Shown: positions 50,350 through 58,768, numbered from the stretch's first letter. The stretch: DNA of 64,000 nt from JBHOQX01 sp042408595 (GCA_042408595.1 JBHOQX010000085.1:12248-76247), one strand, 5' to 3'. Numbers and translations are program-made. Notes: a model not told the origin generated them from the sequence alone.

Positions 50350-51357
50350 CTACCCCACCGCCTCGGCTGTTCTGCGGCCGGCGCGTGGCTGGCCGTCGGC
50401 GGCGGCGCCGGCGGGCTGCGGCGCGACCAGCGCGCTCGGCGTGATGACCGGGTAGCTGTTGCGGCCGGCACGCGCCTTGGCGATGCACATATCCGCCATC
50501 GCCTTGACGACCCAGGTGAAGAACTTCTCCTTGAGCGACCAGTAGTCCATGTCCGGCGCCGGGTTGGTGAAGTCGATCGCGTAGGGAACGCCGTCCTTGA
50601 GCGCGAATTCGCAGGTGTTCATGTCGTAGCCGAAGGCCCGCACGATCTTCAGCGCGCTCTCGACGACGCGCCGATGTTCCTCCGGCGTCAGGTAATCCGG
50701 CTCATCGAAATAGCGGTGCGGGTAGGGTGCGTTGATATCGAACTTCATCACCAGCACCTGCTCCTGGCCGATGCAGAGGCAGCGCACATACTTGTCCCAG
50801 GCGATATACTCCTGCAAAATCATGCACTCGGTGCCGGTCTGGTTATATGCCTCCCAGAGCTGCTCGAGTGTGTGGAGCTTGAAGACTTTCTTGAAGCCGC
50901 CGCCGGAATTCGGCTTCAGAATCACCGGGAAGCCGCCGACATGGGCGACGTGCTGCTCCCACGGGATGCGCTCGCGCAGGTTGCGCAGCGATTCCTGGTG
51001 ATCGATCCCCTCGATGTAGGAGTGCGATGGGAGGGCGATGGTGCGCGGGTGGGCCACGCCGAGGTTGACGCAGATCGTCCCCCCGAGCAGCTTGTCGTCC
51101 GAGGCGCTCCACCAGAAGGGGTTGTTGACGATCACCGTGCCGCCGATCAGCGCGGTTTTCAGAAAGGTGCGATAGTACGGGATTTCGTGGGAGATACGAT
51201 CCACGATCAGATCGTAGCCCGAGTCGGAGGCCATGCCGGTGCCGTCCAGCTTGACAAACTCGGCGATGACACCGGCGTTCCGGCGGTTGACCTCCTCGAT
51301 GAACGCGCCGGGGAACGTGTTTTCCCGCCCGACCAGCAGGCCGATTTTCTTGCTCAT
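50350..51357 (-). CDS. RimK-like ATP-grasp ligase
   Basis: The 335-residue protein has a preATP-grasp domain (KKIGLLVGRENTFPGAFIEE, DLIVDRISHEIPYYRTFLKT) and an ATP-grasp domain: ASDDKLLGGTICVNLGVAHP, GGFPVILKPNSGGGFKKVFK (glycine-rich loop and Lys), MILQEYIAWDKYVRCLCIG, and the Mg-binding end TCEFALKDGVPYAIDFTNPA. The last 35 residues are Ala/Gly/Pro-rich. It should ligate a carboxylate to an amine with ADP release. Its ATG overlaps the stop of the dienelactone hydrolase gene (ATGA, 51354-51357), showing translational coupling, and the permuted ATP-grasp gene follows by 54 bp. The Asn of the usual DxNxxP end is replaced (DFTNPAP), with the acidic and Asn ligands kept. Confidence 0.9.
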   Translation of the reverse strand: MSKKIGLLVGRENTFPGAFIEEVNRRNAGVIAEFVKLDGTGMASDSGYDLIVDRISHEIPYYRTFLKTALIGGTVIVNNPFWWSASDDKLLGGTICVNLGVAHPRTIALPSHSYIEGIDHQESLRNLRERIPWEQHVAHVGGFPVILKPNSGGGFKKVFKLHTLEQLWEAYNQTGTECMILQEYIAWDKYVRCLCIGQEQVLVMKFDINAPYPHRYFDEPDYLTPEEHRRVVESALKIVRAFGYDMNTCEFALKDGVPYAIDFTNPAPDMDYWSLKEKFFTWVVKAMADMCIAKARAGRNSYPVITPSALVAPQPAGAAADGQPRAGRRTAEAVG

Positions 51358-52046
51358 GCCTCGCTCCTTAGGTGCTTGTGGAAGAAGGCCAGCGTCCGCT
51401 CCCAGGAATCGGCGGCGGCCGCCGGGTCATAGGCCGGCCCCTGGTCGTTGAAAAACGAGTGCTTCGCGCCGGGGTAGATTTTGATATCGTGCGGGACGCC
51501 GTAGGCGTCCAGCGCCGCGTCGAGCGCCCGCGCCGCCTTCGCGGTGAAGTCCGCCTCCGGGTAGGAGCCGACGACCGGGCAGGCCCGGGCGACCGCCTCC
51601 AGCGGGCGCGGGTTCATGCCATAGTACGGCGCGATCACCTTCAGACGGTCGTCGGTGCAGGCCCAGGCGATGGCCAGGCTGCCGCCCAGGCAGTAGCCGA
51701 CCGCGCCGAGCCGCGCTGCGTCCACCTCGGGCCGGGCGGCGAGCCAGGTGAGCGCCGCCTTGAGGTCGTGAATGCCCTGGTGGTCGAGCGAACGAAACAG
51801 CATGCCGCTGAACAGCCGCACCATGCACACCACCTGGTTGCGCCCGGCGAAGAGATCGACCGCCAGCGCGGCATAGCCAGCCTCGGCGAAACGGCGCGCG
51901 ATGTCGCGGATGTTATCGTTCAGTCCGTACGCTTCGTGGATGATCACCACCGCCGGAAACGGCCCCGCGCCGCGGGGCGCGGCGAAGAAGCCGGCGAGGG
52001 GCGCGCTGCTGCCGGGAAAGGTGACATCCTGCCAGGCGAGTGTCAT
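51354..52046 (-). CDS. Dienelactone hydrolase family protein
   Basis: The 230-residue alpha/beta hydrolase has the family pattern: PAVVIIHEAYGLNDNIRDIA with the oxyanion Glu, nucleophile Cys in GAVGYCLGGSLAIAWA, the acid in YPEADFTAKAA, and the His in PGAKHSFFND. Relatives open lactones or cleave ester bonds. Within this cluster it could hydrolyse or transfer an acyl intermediate made by the ligases. ATG 52046 begins the conserved region; the open frame reaches 52073. It overlaps the next gene by 4 bp and lies 102 bp after the esterase gene. Confidence 0.9.
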   Translation of the reverse strand: MTLAWQDVTFPGSSAPLAGFFAAPRGAGPFPAVVIIHEAYGLNDNIRDIARRFAEAGYAALAVDLFAGRNQVVCMVRLFSGMLFRSLDHQGIHDLKAALTWLAARPEVDAARLGAVGYCLGGSLAIAWACTDDRLKVIAPYYGMNPRPLEAVARACPVVGSYPEADFTAKAARALDAALDAYGVPHDIKIYPGAKHSFFNDQGPAYDPAAAADSWERTLAFFHKHLRSEA

Positions 52047-52148
52047 CGCTACGCTTTCATTGTATCGCCGCAACGAGCGGCGCGGCGCACCAAGCAGGTT
52101 GCATTCCCGGCGTTCTCCGCATCCCTGCGGCGCGCTCGGGCCGGGACA

Positions 52149-52868
52149 TCAGTCCGCTCCGTTCACGTAGCGCAGGATCATCTGTTGCCAGTAGGGCCAG
52201 TCGTGGGCCCAGCCATCCCACCAGCGCATGGCGTGCCAGATGCCCTTGCTCCAGAACGCTTCAGACAGTTGATGGTTCGTCGCGGCGGCGCTGTCGTCCC
52301 GCCCGATCGCCATGATAATCTCGAGGCGCTTGATCTCATCGAGCAGGTGCCCTGGTTGCAGCCCCGCCACGAACTCGACCGGGTTGTGATAATAGACCTC
52401 TTCATCGTGGTAGCCGCCGAGGAACCGCCGCATGTCGTAGTAGCCCGAGAAGCCGAGGATGCGGCGGAAGCGTGTGGGGTGGCGCAGGCCGAAGAGCATC
52501 GCGTGGCAGGCGCCGAACGAGCACCCATGCACCATCACGAAGGGATTCTCGTTGTACGAGCGCACGAACGGCAGCACCTCGTTCAAAATGTAGCCTTCGT
52601 ACTGGTCGTGGCGGAAGAGGCGGCCGCGCGGATGAGCCCATTCGCAATACCAACTCTCGGCGTCCACGCTATCCACGCAGATCAGCTGAATCCAGCCCTG
52701 TTCGAGATGATGCGCCAGCGCCCCGACCATGCCGCGGTCTTCGTATTCGTAGAAACGGCCCTGCGAGGTGGGGAAGACGATCACTGGGGCGCCGGCGTGG
52801 CCGAAGACAAGCAGCTCCATGGGACGGCCGAGCGACGGGCTTTCCCAGCGGTGGTAGGCGCGGTGCAT
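52149..52868 (-). CDS. Esterase-D/PHB-depolymerase-like alpha/beta hydrolase
   Basis: The 239-residue protein has the esterase pattern: PMELLVFGHAGAPVIVFPTS, EDRGMVGALAHHLEQGWIQL, VDSVDAESWYCEWAHPRGRL, the nucleophile elbow MVHGCSFGACHAMLFGLRHP (Ser in GCSFG), acid near IIMAIGRDDSAAA, and the His in WDGWAHDWPYW. It belongs with COG4947-like esterases of unknown substrate. It heads the minus-strand cluster of hydrolases and ligases and has its own promoter. AGGGTGG six bases before ATG 52868 sets the start; the frame is open to 53462 without family similarity. Confidence 0.9.
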   Translation of the reverse strand: MHRAYHRWESPSLGRPMELLVFGHAGAPVIVFPTSQGRFYEYEDRGMVGALAHHLEQGWIQLICVDSVDAESWYCEWAHPRGRLFRHDQYEGYILNEVLPFVRSYNENPFVMVHGCSFGACHAMLFGLRHPTRFRRILGFSGYYDMRRFLGGYHDEEVYYHNPVEFVAGLQPGHLLDEIKRLEIIMAIGRDDSAAATNHQLSEAFWSKGIWHAMRWWDGWAHDWPYWQQMILRYVNGAD

Positions 52869-52913
52869 GGACGCCACCCTATCATTTTCAGGCCGCGAGC
52901 ATTGGATGGCCGT

Positions 52914-52943
52914 ATGATACCGCGCCCCGCGTCGGGTTGTCAA
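52914..52943 (-). promoter_or_regulatory. Promoter of the esterase-ligase cluster
   Basis: On the minus strand TTGACA (52938-52943), 18-bp spacer, TATCAT (52914-52919). The leader is about 40 nt. The rest of the 333-bp divergent spacer to 53201 contains no gene; a small GAGGTGG/CCTCC-rich stretch is unremarkable. Confidence 0.65.
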
Positions 52944-53201
52944 CGCGGCCGGAGGGGCAGCTTCACCGCCATGGTGGGGCGTACGCAGGGCGAGGCGTTC
53001 CTCCTCCCCGTTCGTATGGCGCCGGCGGAAGGGGCTTCGCCTCCCCGGGCCGCTGGCACGGGCCGGTAGAGCCAGCGTGGCAGCGCACGCTGGCCGATCC
53101 CCATCCCTCGGATGCAACCCGCCCGCTGCCCAACACGTCCTATTGTGTACGATAGGGAGCGGAGCGGCGCGCGGGGCGCGCCAGAGGAGCGATGAACAGG
53201 G

Positions 53202-53819
53202 ATGGACGAGACACTCCGCTGCGCGGCCTGTGGCGAAGAGAATCCACACGACGCGCGTTTCTGCATCGAATGCGGTGGGCCACTCGCGCCCGCGGCGACG
53301 ACACCGACCGGCCAAGTCGCGACCGGCGCGACCGTCAAACTGGATGGGCCGGCGTGCTCTTGGTGCGGCGCGGCGAACCCGGAGGGCGCGAGTTTCTGCG
53401 TCTTCTGCGGGCGCGCCCTGGTGCCCCAGCCGCCGCCGCGCCCGACCCTGCGCCCATCCCACAGCCGCCCGCGCGTCAGCGCGCCGCCGCGCCCCCGGCA
53501 GGCCTGGCAGCCGCCGCGGCCGCCGGCGCCCGTGCGGCGGCCGCCGGCCCGCCCGTCAAGCCAGCAGGACTGGCCGGGGCTGGTGATCGGGCTGCTGTTC
53601 GTGGGTGGGCTGCTCCTGGTGCTCAGCGGGATACTCTCGGCGAACGCGCTGATGCTCGCCTGCCTGGTCGCGATCGGCCTGATGCTCGTGAGCGGGCGGG
53701 TGGATCGGCGGCTTAAGCCCCTGCTGCTGATCGCTGCGCTGGTGATGCTGGTTGCGAACGGCTGGTTCTGGCCGGGGATGTTTATCTTCTTCTTTCTCGG
53801 CTATCTCGGGCGGCGCTAG
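53202..53819 (+). CDS. Membrane protein with two zinc-ribbon motifs
   Basis: The 205-residue protein begins with two zinc ribbons: CAACGEENPHDARFCIECG (about 7-25) and CSWCGAANPEGASFCVFCG (about 52-70), each CxxC-N12-CxxC. A Pro/Arg-rich linker (about 75-122) leads to three hydrophobic segments (LVIGLLFVGGLLLVLSGILS, ALMLACLVAIGLMLVSG, LLLIAALVMLVANGWFWPGM and on). Such zinc-ribbon plus membrane proteins are common and uncharacterised; the ribbons probably mediate protein contacts. ATG 53202 follows ACAGGG; ATG 53192 in another frame is not used. No operon partner. Confidence 0.85.
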   Translation: MDETLRCAACGEENPHDARFCIECGGPLAPAATTPTGQVATGATVKLDGPACSWCGAANPEGASFCVFCGRALVPQPPPRPTLRPSHSRPRVSAPPRPRQAWQPPRPPAPVRRPPARPSSQQDWPGLVIGLLFVGGLLLVLSGILSANALMLACLVAIGLMLVSGRVDRRLKPLLLIAALVMLVANGWFWPGMFIFFFLGYLGRR

Positions 53820-54220
53820 TGCGCTTCCGGCGCAGGGGTTCGGGTGGAGGGGTCGGGGTTCGGGCGTTCTGGTGCTGTTCCTTCGGGACCCATGCCCAAA
53901 AATGTCCCTTGACAATGCACGGGAGCCCCGTCTTTCGGCATGGTCCTCGAGGGGAGCAACACCGGCGCTCGGCGGCGGCGCGATTCCTCCTCTCCCTTGC
54001 GAGGAAGAGCGGGCAGGGGGTGGGGGCTGCGAAAGAAAGGCGCTTGTCGCGCGCATGTCATGCCCGCCTGCAAGACGCGGTCTGCAACGGGGAGGTTGGG
54101 CGGGCAAAGCCCGCCAGGACCCCTGATGTTCCGCTGCACGGTCGGCGGGGCAGCATTTTTCTGGGGGCCTGCGGCCCCCAACACCCCCGCTGGGGCCTTG
54201 CGGACAGCCTCTAACTCCCC
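53820..54220. repeat. Repeat-filled spacer including GC-rich repeat copy 3
   Basis: No gene is visible in about 390 bp. The left part has GGTTCGGGTGGAGGGGTCGG and CCTCTCCCTTGCGAGGAAGA-type low-complexity DNA. Copy 3 of the intergenic repeat (54078-54218) has core TCTGCAACGGGGAGGTT and GGCGGGC at 54081-54105, then GGGCCTGCGGCCCCCAACAC and GCCTCTAACTCCCC. Its right end supplies the stop codon (TAG on the minus strand) of the epimerase gene. Confidence 0.7.
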
Positions 54221-55242
54221 CGCTCGTCCAGGCTCGCGCCTCGCTGCCCGAGCGCCGCGCGCAACGCCGCCTCGACCGTCGGGTAGCGGAACTGGTAGCC
54301 GAGCGCCAAAGCCTTCGCCGGGATGACGCGCTGGCTCGCGACCAGCGTCTCCGCCACCTCGCCGACGAGGAGCCGGAGGGCAGGGTATGGCAGCGGCAAC
54401 CAAGATGGCCGCCCGAGCACCCTGCCGAGCACGGCGCTGAACTCGCGGTTGCGCACCGGCTCCGGGCTGCTGGCGTTCAGCGGCCCACTCACGCGGGCAT
54501 CGTCCAGCGCCAGCAACAGCAGGCCCACCTCATCCTCCAGGTGGATCCACGAAAACCACTGCTGGCCGTTGCCGATCGGCCCGCCGAGAAAGAACCGAAA
54601 GGGCATGGCCATCAGTGGTAGCACACCACGCTCGAAATCCAGCACCACTCCCGGGCGGTCGAGCGATGCGCCGCGTAACGTGATCGGCAGCGGCAGGCCA
54701 GGCGTGTCGCCGCCGATCACCACGGCTGTGCGCAGCATGATCGTGCGGATATCGAGGCGTTCGGCGGCTGCGGCGGCACGCTCCCACGCCTGCACCACCT
54801 CGGCCAGAAAGCCCGCGCCGGGCGGCGCGCGCTCGTCCAGCGGCGTGTCGCCGGGCGAGCCGTAGTAGCCGATCGCCGACCCGCAGACGAAGACCTTCGG
54901 CCGCGCGGCAGCCCGGCTCATCGCCGCCACCAGCCCGCGCGTGCTGATGACACGGCTCTCGCGGATCTCGCGCTTGTAGGCCGCGTTCCAGCGCCGGGCG
55001 AAGGTATTTGCGCCGGCCAGGTGCACGACCGCGTCGGCACCGTTGACCGCCGCAGCCCATGGCCCGCCGTCGGCCGCCTCCCAGGCGATATACTCGGCGG
55101 CGCCGGGGACTGTCTGCTGCGCCGCGGCCGGGTTCCGCGAGAACACGACCACCTGGTCGCCGCGGGCGATCAGCCGCCGGCAGAGCGCCCGGCCGATCAG
55201 TCCGGTCGCGCCGGTGACGATGATGCGTTTTTGCTGAGTCAT
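54211..55242 (-). CDS. TIGR01777-family NAD-dependent epimerase (YfcH-like)
   Basis: The 343-residue SDR-type protein has a Rossmann nucleotide site RIIVTGATGLIGRALCRRLI, then DAVVHLAGANTFARRWNAAY, the family stretch SRVISTRGLVAAMSRAAARP, catalytic YYGSPGDTPLDE (Tyr in GSAIGYYG), and WFSWIHLEDEVGLLLLALDD. The C-terminal NLTSPEPV-like part is NASSPEPVRNREFSAVLG. Members are often linked to cell division or wall functions, with unknown substrates. The YxxxK lysine typical of SDRs is replaced in this subfamily. ATG 55242 follows AGGAT. The 3' end runs into repeat copy 3. Confidence 0.92.
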   Translation of the reverse strand: MTQQKRIIVTGATGLIGRALCRRLIARGDQVVVFSRNPAAAQQTVPGAAEYIAWEAADGGPWAAAVNGADAVVHLAGANTFARRWNAAYKREIRESRVISTRGLVAAMSRAAARPKVFVCGSAIGYYGSPGDTPLDERAPPGAGFLAEVVQAWERAAAAAERLDIRTIMLRTAVVIGGDTPGLPLPITLRGASLDRPGVVLDFERGVLPLMAMPFRFFLGGPIGNGQQWFSWIHLEDEVGLLLLALDDARVSGPLNASSPEPVRNREFSAVLGRVLGRPSWLPLPYPALRLLVGEVAETLVASQRVIPAKALALGYQFRYPTVEAALRAALGQRGASLDERGS

Positions 55243-55311
55243 GCAGATCCTGCCTTCTGTGCTGCTGGCGCGCGGAAGCAGTGTGCGCCAGAACGCGCGT
55301 GCTGTCAAGTC

Positions 55312-55340
55312 TTGACGAAGTTGAACATGCATGCTATAGT
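55312..55340 (+). promoter_or_regulatory. Promoter of the second ssb gene
   Basis: TTGACG (55312-55317), 17-bp spacer ending in GCATGC, TATAGT (55335-55340), nearly the same layout as the aro promoter. The leader is about 100 nt. Confidence 0.7.
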
Positions 55341-55449
55341 GCGCACAAGAGTTCGCGTCGGCGCGGCGCCCGCGGCACACCCGGCACGAGCCTCACACCT
55401 CTGGGCGGAGTTGGGACGACGAGCAGAAGCAAACACGAGGAGGCAAGCC

Positions 55450-55992
55450 ATGGCGAAGGATCTGAACAAGGTGATGCTCACCGGCCATCTCGGGGCCGAC
55501 CCGGAGATGCGCTACACGCCGCAGGGCAGCGCGGTCACCACCTTCCGGGTGGCGGCGAACCGCTCCTGGAAGTCCGCCGACGGGACGCAGCACGACGACA
55601 CCGAGTGGTTCCGCATTGTCGCCTGGGATAAGCTGGCCGAGGTCTGCAACCAGTACCTCGCCAAGGGCACGCGCGTCTATGTCGAGGGCCGCCTCCAGAC
55701 GCGCAAATGGCAGGATAAGGAAACCGGCCAGGATCGCTACATCACCGAGGTGGTGGCCAGCGACATGATCATGCTGTCGAGCCGGCAGGACCGCCAGCCG
55801 ACAGGCGACTATGATGCCGCGCCGGAGGCCGACGAGGCGCCTGCGCCGGCCCCCCGCCGTCCAGCGGCAAGCGCTGCGCCGGCCCGCGCCGCGAATGGCA
55901 ATGGCCATGGCAATGCCCGCCCAGCGGGGTCGCGCCCGGCCGCGCGTAACGTGCCGCAGACGATCGAGAACGACGAGGATCTGCCGTTCTAG
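55450..55992 (+). CDS. ssb: Single-stranded DNA-binding protein (second copy)
   Basis: The 180-residue protein has an OB fold (about 1-112): MAKDLNKVMLTGHLGADPEM, RYTPQGSAVTTFRVAANRSW, DTEWFRIVAWDKLAEVCNQY, TRVYVEGRLQTRKWQDKET. A long Ala/Pro/Gly/Asn linker (PAPAPRRPAASAAPARAANG) and the acidic tip NDEDLPF follow. It is close to the ribosomal-operon SSB at 39621-40061 but with a longer disordered tail and its own consensus promoter. Two SSBs in one genome often divide replication and competence or repair roles, as in Bacillus; which copy does what is not visible here. GAGGAGG upstream supports the ATG. A terminator hairpin follows the stop. Confidence 0.96.
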   Translation: MAKDLNKVMLTGHLGADPEMRYTPQGSAVTTFRVAANRSWKSADGTQHDDTEWFRIVAWDKLAEVCNQYLAKGTRVYVEGRLQTRKWQDKETGQDRYITEVVASDMIMLSSRQDRQPTGDYDAAPEADEAPAPAPRRPAASAAPARAANGNGHGNARPAGSRPAARNVPQTIENDEDLPF

Positions 55993-56063
55993 CGCGGGCG
56001 CGGCGAGGGGCGCGCACGCCACCACCCCGAAGTAACTGAAGCCACACACCGCCGACGAGCACG

Positions 56064-56097
56064 CGCGCCGCCGCACCCAAGGGGGTTCGGCGGCGCG
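56064..56097 (+). terminator. Terminator of the second ssb gene
   Basis: CGCGCCGCCG and CGGCGGCGCG form a perfect 10-bp stem with a 14-nt loop, followed by ATCGTTTGTC. The 200 bp from here to the aspartokinase stop contain GC-rich inverted repeats (GGCGGC/GCCGCC, GGGCGCGCCC) but no gene. Confidence 0.6.
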
Positions 56098-56297
56098 ATC
56101 GTTTGTCAGACCTCCTCCGTGGGGGCGGCTTGGATGGGGCGCCGCCCCTCCGAGGCCATGCTTGGGCGCGCGCCCAAGCACTCCGTGGATGACCCCATGC
56201 CCGCCACATGTCCCGCGCCGACCGCGAACGCGTACGTCCTGGTTTGTGCCCCCCAGCGGTTGACGTAACCTGAGACTCCAGCCGCCAGGCTCCGCGT

Positions 56298-57689
56298 TTA
56301 CCCGAGCCCGAGCTCCTGATGCAGCGTGCGCACCGCCGCTGCGATTTCGGCATCAGGGAGCAGCAGAGACAAATGCGGCGCCCGCACGCCCCGCGCCAGG
56401 GCCAGCACGTGCGCGCCGACCCGGGCCAGCGAAGCCAGCGCGCGCGGCGCGATCGCTTCGCTGGCCTGGGCGCAGATCACGATCAGCAGGCCGACGTGCG
56501 CTTCCGTCACCACCTGCGGTGCCGTTGCGAGCGAGCCGGGCGCCGGTTCGGCCAGGCACTCGCGGGCGAACTCCGCATCGGTCGCACGCACCGCCACCAC
56601 CAGGCTGCGCTCGGCGAAGCTTAGCGCGAAGCTGAGTGGCTCGATACCCCGGTCGGTCAGGCGCGCCAGCGCCGCCGCGGCGGCGTCGGGCGACCAGCCG
56701 TTTTCGCCCGGCACGACGACACTGAGCAGGCGCAGATCGCGGGTCGAGATCAGCGCGCGGGCGCCGCGCACGCTCGGCTCCGACTCGGCGACGATCCGTG
56801 TGCCCGGGTCGTCCGGCCGGAGCACGCTGCGAATACGGAGCGGGATGCCGCGCGCCGCCACCGGGCCGATCGCGCGCGGATGCAGCACCTCCGGGCCGAG
56901 CGCGGCGATCTCCGCCGCCTCGGCGTATGACAGGGTTGCCAGTGTCCGCGCTCCTGGCACGATCTTGGGGTCGGCGGTCAGGATACCGCTGACATCGGTC
57001 CAGAGCGTCACCTCATCGGCGCCGAGCGCCGCGCCGATCAGCGCCGCGGTGTAATCGCCGCCGCCACGCCCGAGGGTGGTCACCACCCCGCCGCGTGTCG
57101 CGCCGATGTAGCCGGTGACCACCGGAATGATCCCGGCCTGGCCCATGGGCAGCAGCCGCTCCCGCAGCCGCTCGGCGGACTCCTGCGGGAACGGGCGGGC
57201 CGCGCCGAAATGGTCGTCGGTAACGATCAGCTCGGCGGCATCCACCACGCGGGCCGGCGTGCCGCCCTGTCGCAGCGCCACCGCGACTAGGTGGGCCACG
57301 AAACGCTCGCCGAGCGAGGCGACTGCGTCGCTGCCGCGTGGCGACGGCTCGCCGAGCGTCGCGATCGCCCGCGTTACCCGGTCGAAGAGTTTCAGCAGCT
57401 CGGCCCACTCGCGGTACAGCGCCTCGCGCTCCCACTCATCGTGCACCAGCCGCTCGGCGAGCGCCCGGTGCCGGCTCCACAGGTCGCGGCGAGCGACCTC
57501 GATCGCCGCTTCGTCGCCGTGGGCCGCGCCGCGCGCCGCCCGAAGCAGCATATCGGTCATACCGGGCAGGGCGGTGCAGACAACGACGAGCGCCGTGTCG
57601 TCTTGGTGCGCCGCGCGGACGATCGCCACCAGGTCGCGCAGGCGGGCCGCGTCGCTCACCGCGATTGCCCCGAATTTCAGGATGCGCAT
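56298..57689 (-). CDS. Aspartokinase family protein with altered N-terminal signature
   Basis: The 463-residue protein has the amino-acid-kinase fold and two C-terminal ACT domains. Typical parts are VTGYIGATRGGVVTTLGRGG, GDYTAALIGAALGADEVTLW, TDVSGILTADPKIVPGARTL and LSYAEAAEIAALGPEVLHPR. ACT regions include LRLLSVVVPGENGWSPDA and VGLLIVICAQASEAI. The enzyme phosphorylates aspartate for Lys, Thr and Met synthesis. The start reads LKFGAIAVSDAARL, while almost all aspartokinases have KFGGTSV/KFGGSSV, so the second Gly and the hydroxyl residue are lost. GRGGSDYTA is GRGGGDYTA. These changes are near ATP and aspartate sites, so activity or substrate may differ. Located next to metF but 158 bp away. 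Confidence 0.85.
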   Translation of the reverse strand: MRILKFGAIAVSDAARLRDLVAIVRAAHQDDTALVVVCTALPGMTDMLLRAARGAAHGDEAAIEVARRDLWSRHRALAERLVHDEWEREALYREWAELLKLFDRVTRAIATLGEPSPRGSDAVASLGERFVAHLVAVALRQGGTPARVVDAAELIVTDDHFGAARPFPQESAERLRERLLPMGQAGIIPVVTGYIGATRGGVVTTLGRGGGDYTAALIGAALGADEVTLWTDVSGILTADPKIVPGARTLATLSYAEAAEIAALGPEVLHPRAIGPVAARGIPLRIRSVLRPDDPGTRIVAESEPSVRGARALISTRDLRLLSVVVPGENGWSPDAAAAALARLTDRGIEPLSFALSFAERSLVVAVRATDAEFARECLAEPAPGSLATAPQVVTEAHVGLLIVICAQASEAIAPRALASLARVGAHVLALARGVRAPHLSLLLPDAEIAAAVRTLHQELGLG

Positions 57690-57847
57690 AGACCAAGCTC
57701 TCCAAGCGGCAGCGGAGGCAGCGGGCGCTGCGACGAGCGGCGATCGGCTGTGCCGCCGTCAATCGGCGCGTGGACGCCGCGTGAGGGCGGTTCCTGCCGT
57801 TGACGCCGGATCGCGCCGCTCCTCGGTGCGCCCTGTGTCCCTGCAGC

Positions 57848-58768
57848 TCACTCATCGGCGGGCGAGAGGGGCGGGCGCGGCAGCAGCCCGGCTGCCGCGA
57901 TCACCTGCGGAATGGCTTTTGTCCAGCCAACGCTCATAATATGTATCCCCCGCACGCCCTCGATAGCCATGAACTCCTGCGCCAGTTCCGCGGCGATCCG
58001 GATCCCCTCGCCCTCGGCGTCCTCCGCCCGATCCATCCGGTCGATCACCCAATCCGGCACGCGCGAGCCGGGCAGGTGATCGCGCAGAAAGCGCGCCGAG
58101 TTCGCCGAGCGCACGATCATGATCCCGGCGAGGATATATGCCTGCTGGTGCAGCCCGGCGGCGCGTGCGTCGCGCATCCAGTTGCGGAAGCGCTCGAGAT
58201 CGAAGATCAGCTGCGTCTGGATGAACTCCGCGCCGAACTGGATTTTGCGCTCCAACCGCGCCACCCGCTCGATGTTCGGGTTCGCCACGCCGCCGATAAA
58301 GAAGCGCGGCGCTTCGGTGAGCCGCACGCCGGACTGGAAGCACCCTTCATCGCGCAGGCCGCGCATCATTTTGATCAGTTGGAACGAGTTGAGGTCGAGC
58401 ACGTTCTTGGCGTCCGGGTGGTCGCCGATCTTGGGATGGTCGCCGGTCATGCACAGGATGTTGCGGATGCCGCATGCCGACGCGCTGAGGGCGTCCGCCT
58501 GGAGCGCGATACGGTTGCGGTGCTGGCAGGTCATCTGCATGATCGGCTCGAGGCCGAGCTGCTGCAGGATCACGCCCGCGCCGAGCGCCGACATGCGGCC
58601 CAGCCCGCGCTGGTTGTCGGTCAGATTGATCGCATCCACATAGTCGCGGAGGTTGGCGGCCTGCTGTTCGAGCGTGGCACGGGCTGCGCCCTTGGGCGGG
58701 GCGATCTCGCCGGTGACGACGAACTGGCCGGCCTGGAGGCGGCGCTGGAATGCACTGTAGGTTGTCAT
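57848..58768 (-). CDS. metF: Methylenetetrahydrofolate reductase
   Basis: The 306-residue TIM-barrel flavoprotein has VVTGEIAPPKGA where MetF proteins have the catalytic Glu in FEFFPPK. It also has the AINLTDNQRGLGRMSALGAG stretch, FAD/folate-binding MTCQHRNRIALQADALSASA, ILCMTGDHPKIGDHPDAKNV, and EFIQTQLIFDLERFRNWMRD with a Gln of the folate site. The C-terminal GVRGIHIMSVGWTKAIPQVI closes the barrel. It reduces methylene-THF to methyl-THF for methionine or methyl-branch metabolism. ATG 58768 begins the conserved region; the frame remains open to 58954. No strong ribosome site was found. It lies 205 bp from plsC. Confidence 0.95.
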   Translation of the reverse strand: MTTYSAFQRRLQAGQFVVTGEIAPPKGAARATLEQQAANLRDYVDAINLTDNQRGLGRMSALGAGVILQQLGLEPIMQMTCQHRNRIALQADALSASACGIRNILCMTGDHPKIGDHPDAKNVLDLNSFQLIKMMRGLRDEGCFQSGVRLTEAPRFFIGGVANPNIERVARLERKIQFGAEFIQTQLIFDLERFRNWMRDARAAGLHQQAYILAGIMIVRSANSARFLRDHLPGSRVPDWVIDRMDRAEDAEGEGIRIAAELAQEFMAIEGVRGIHIMSVGWTKAIPQVIAAAGLLPRPPLSPADE

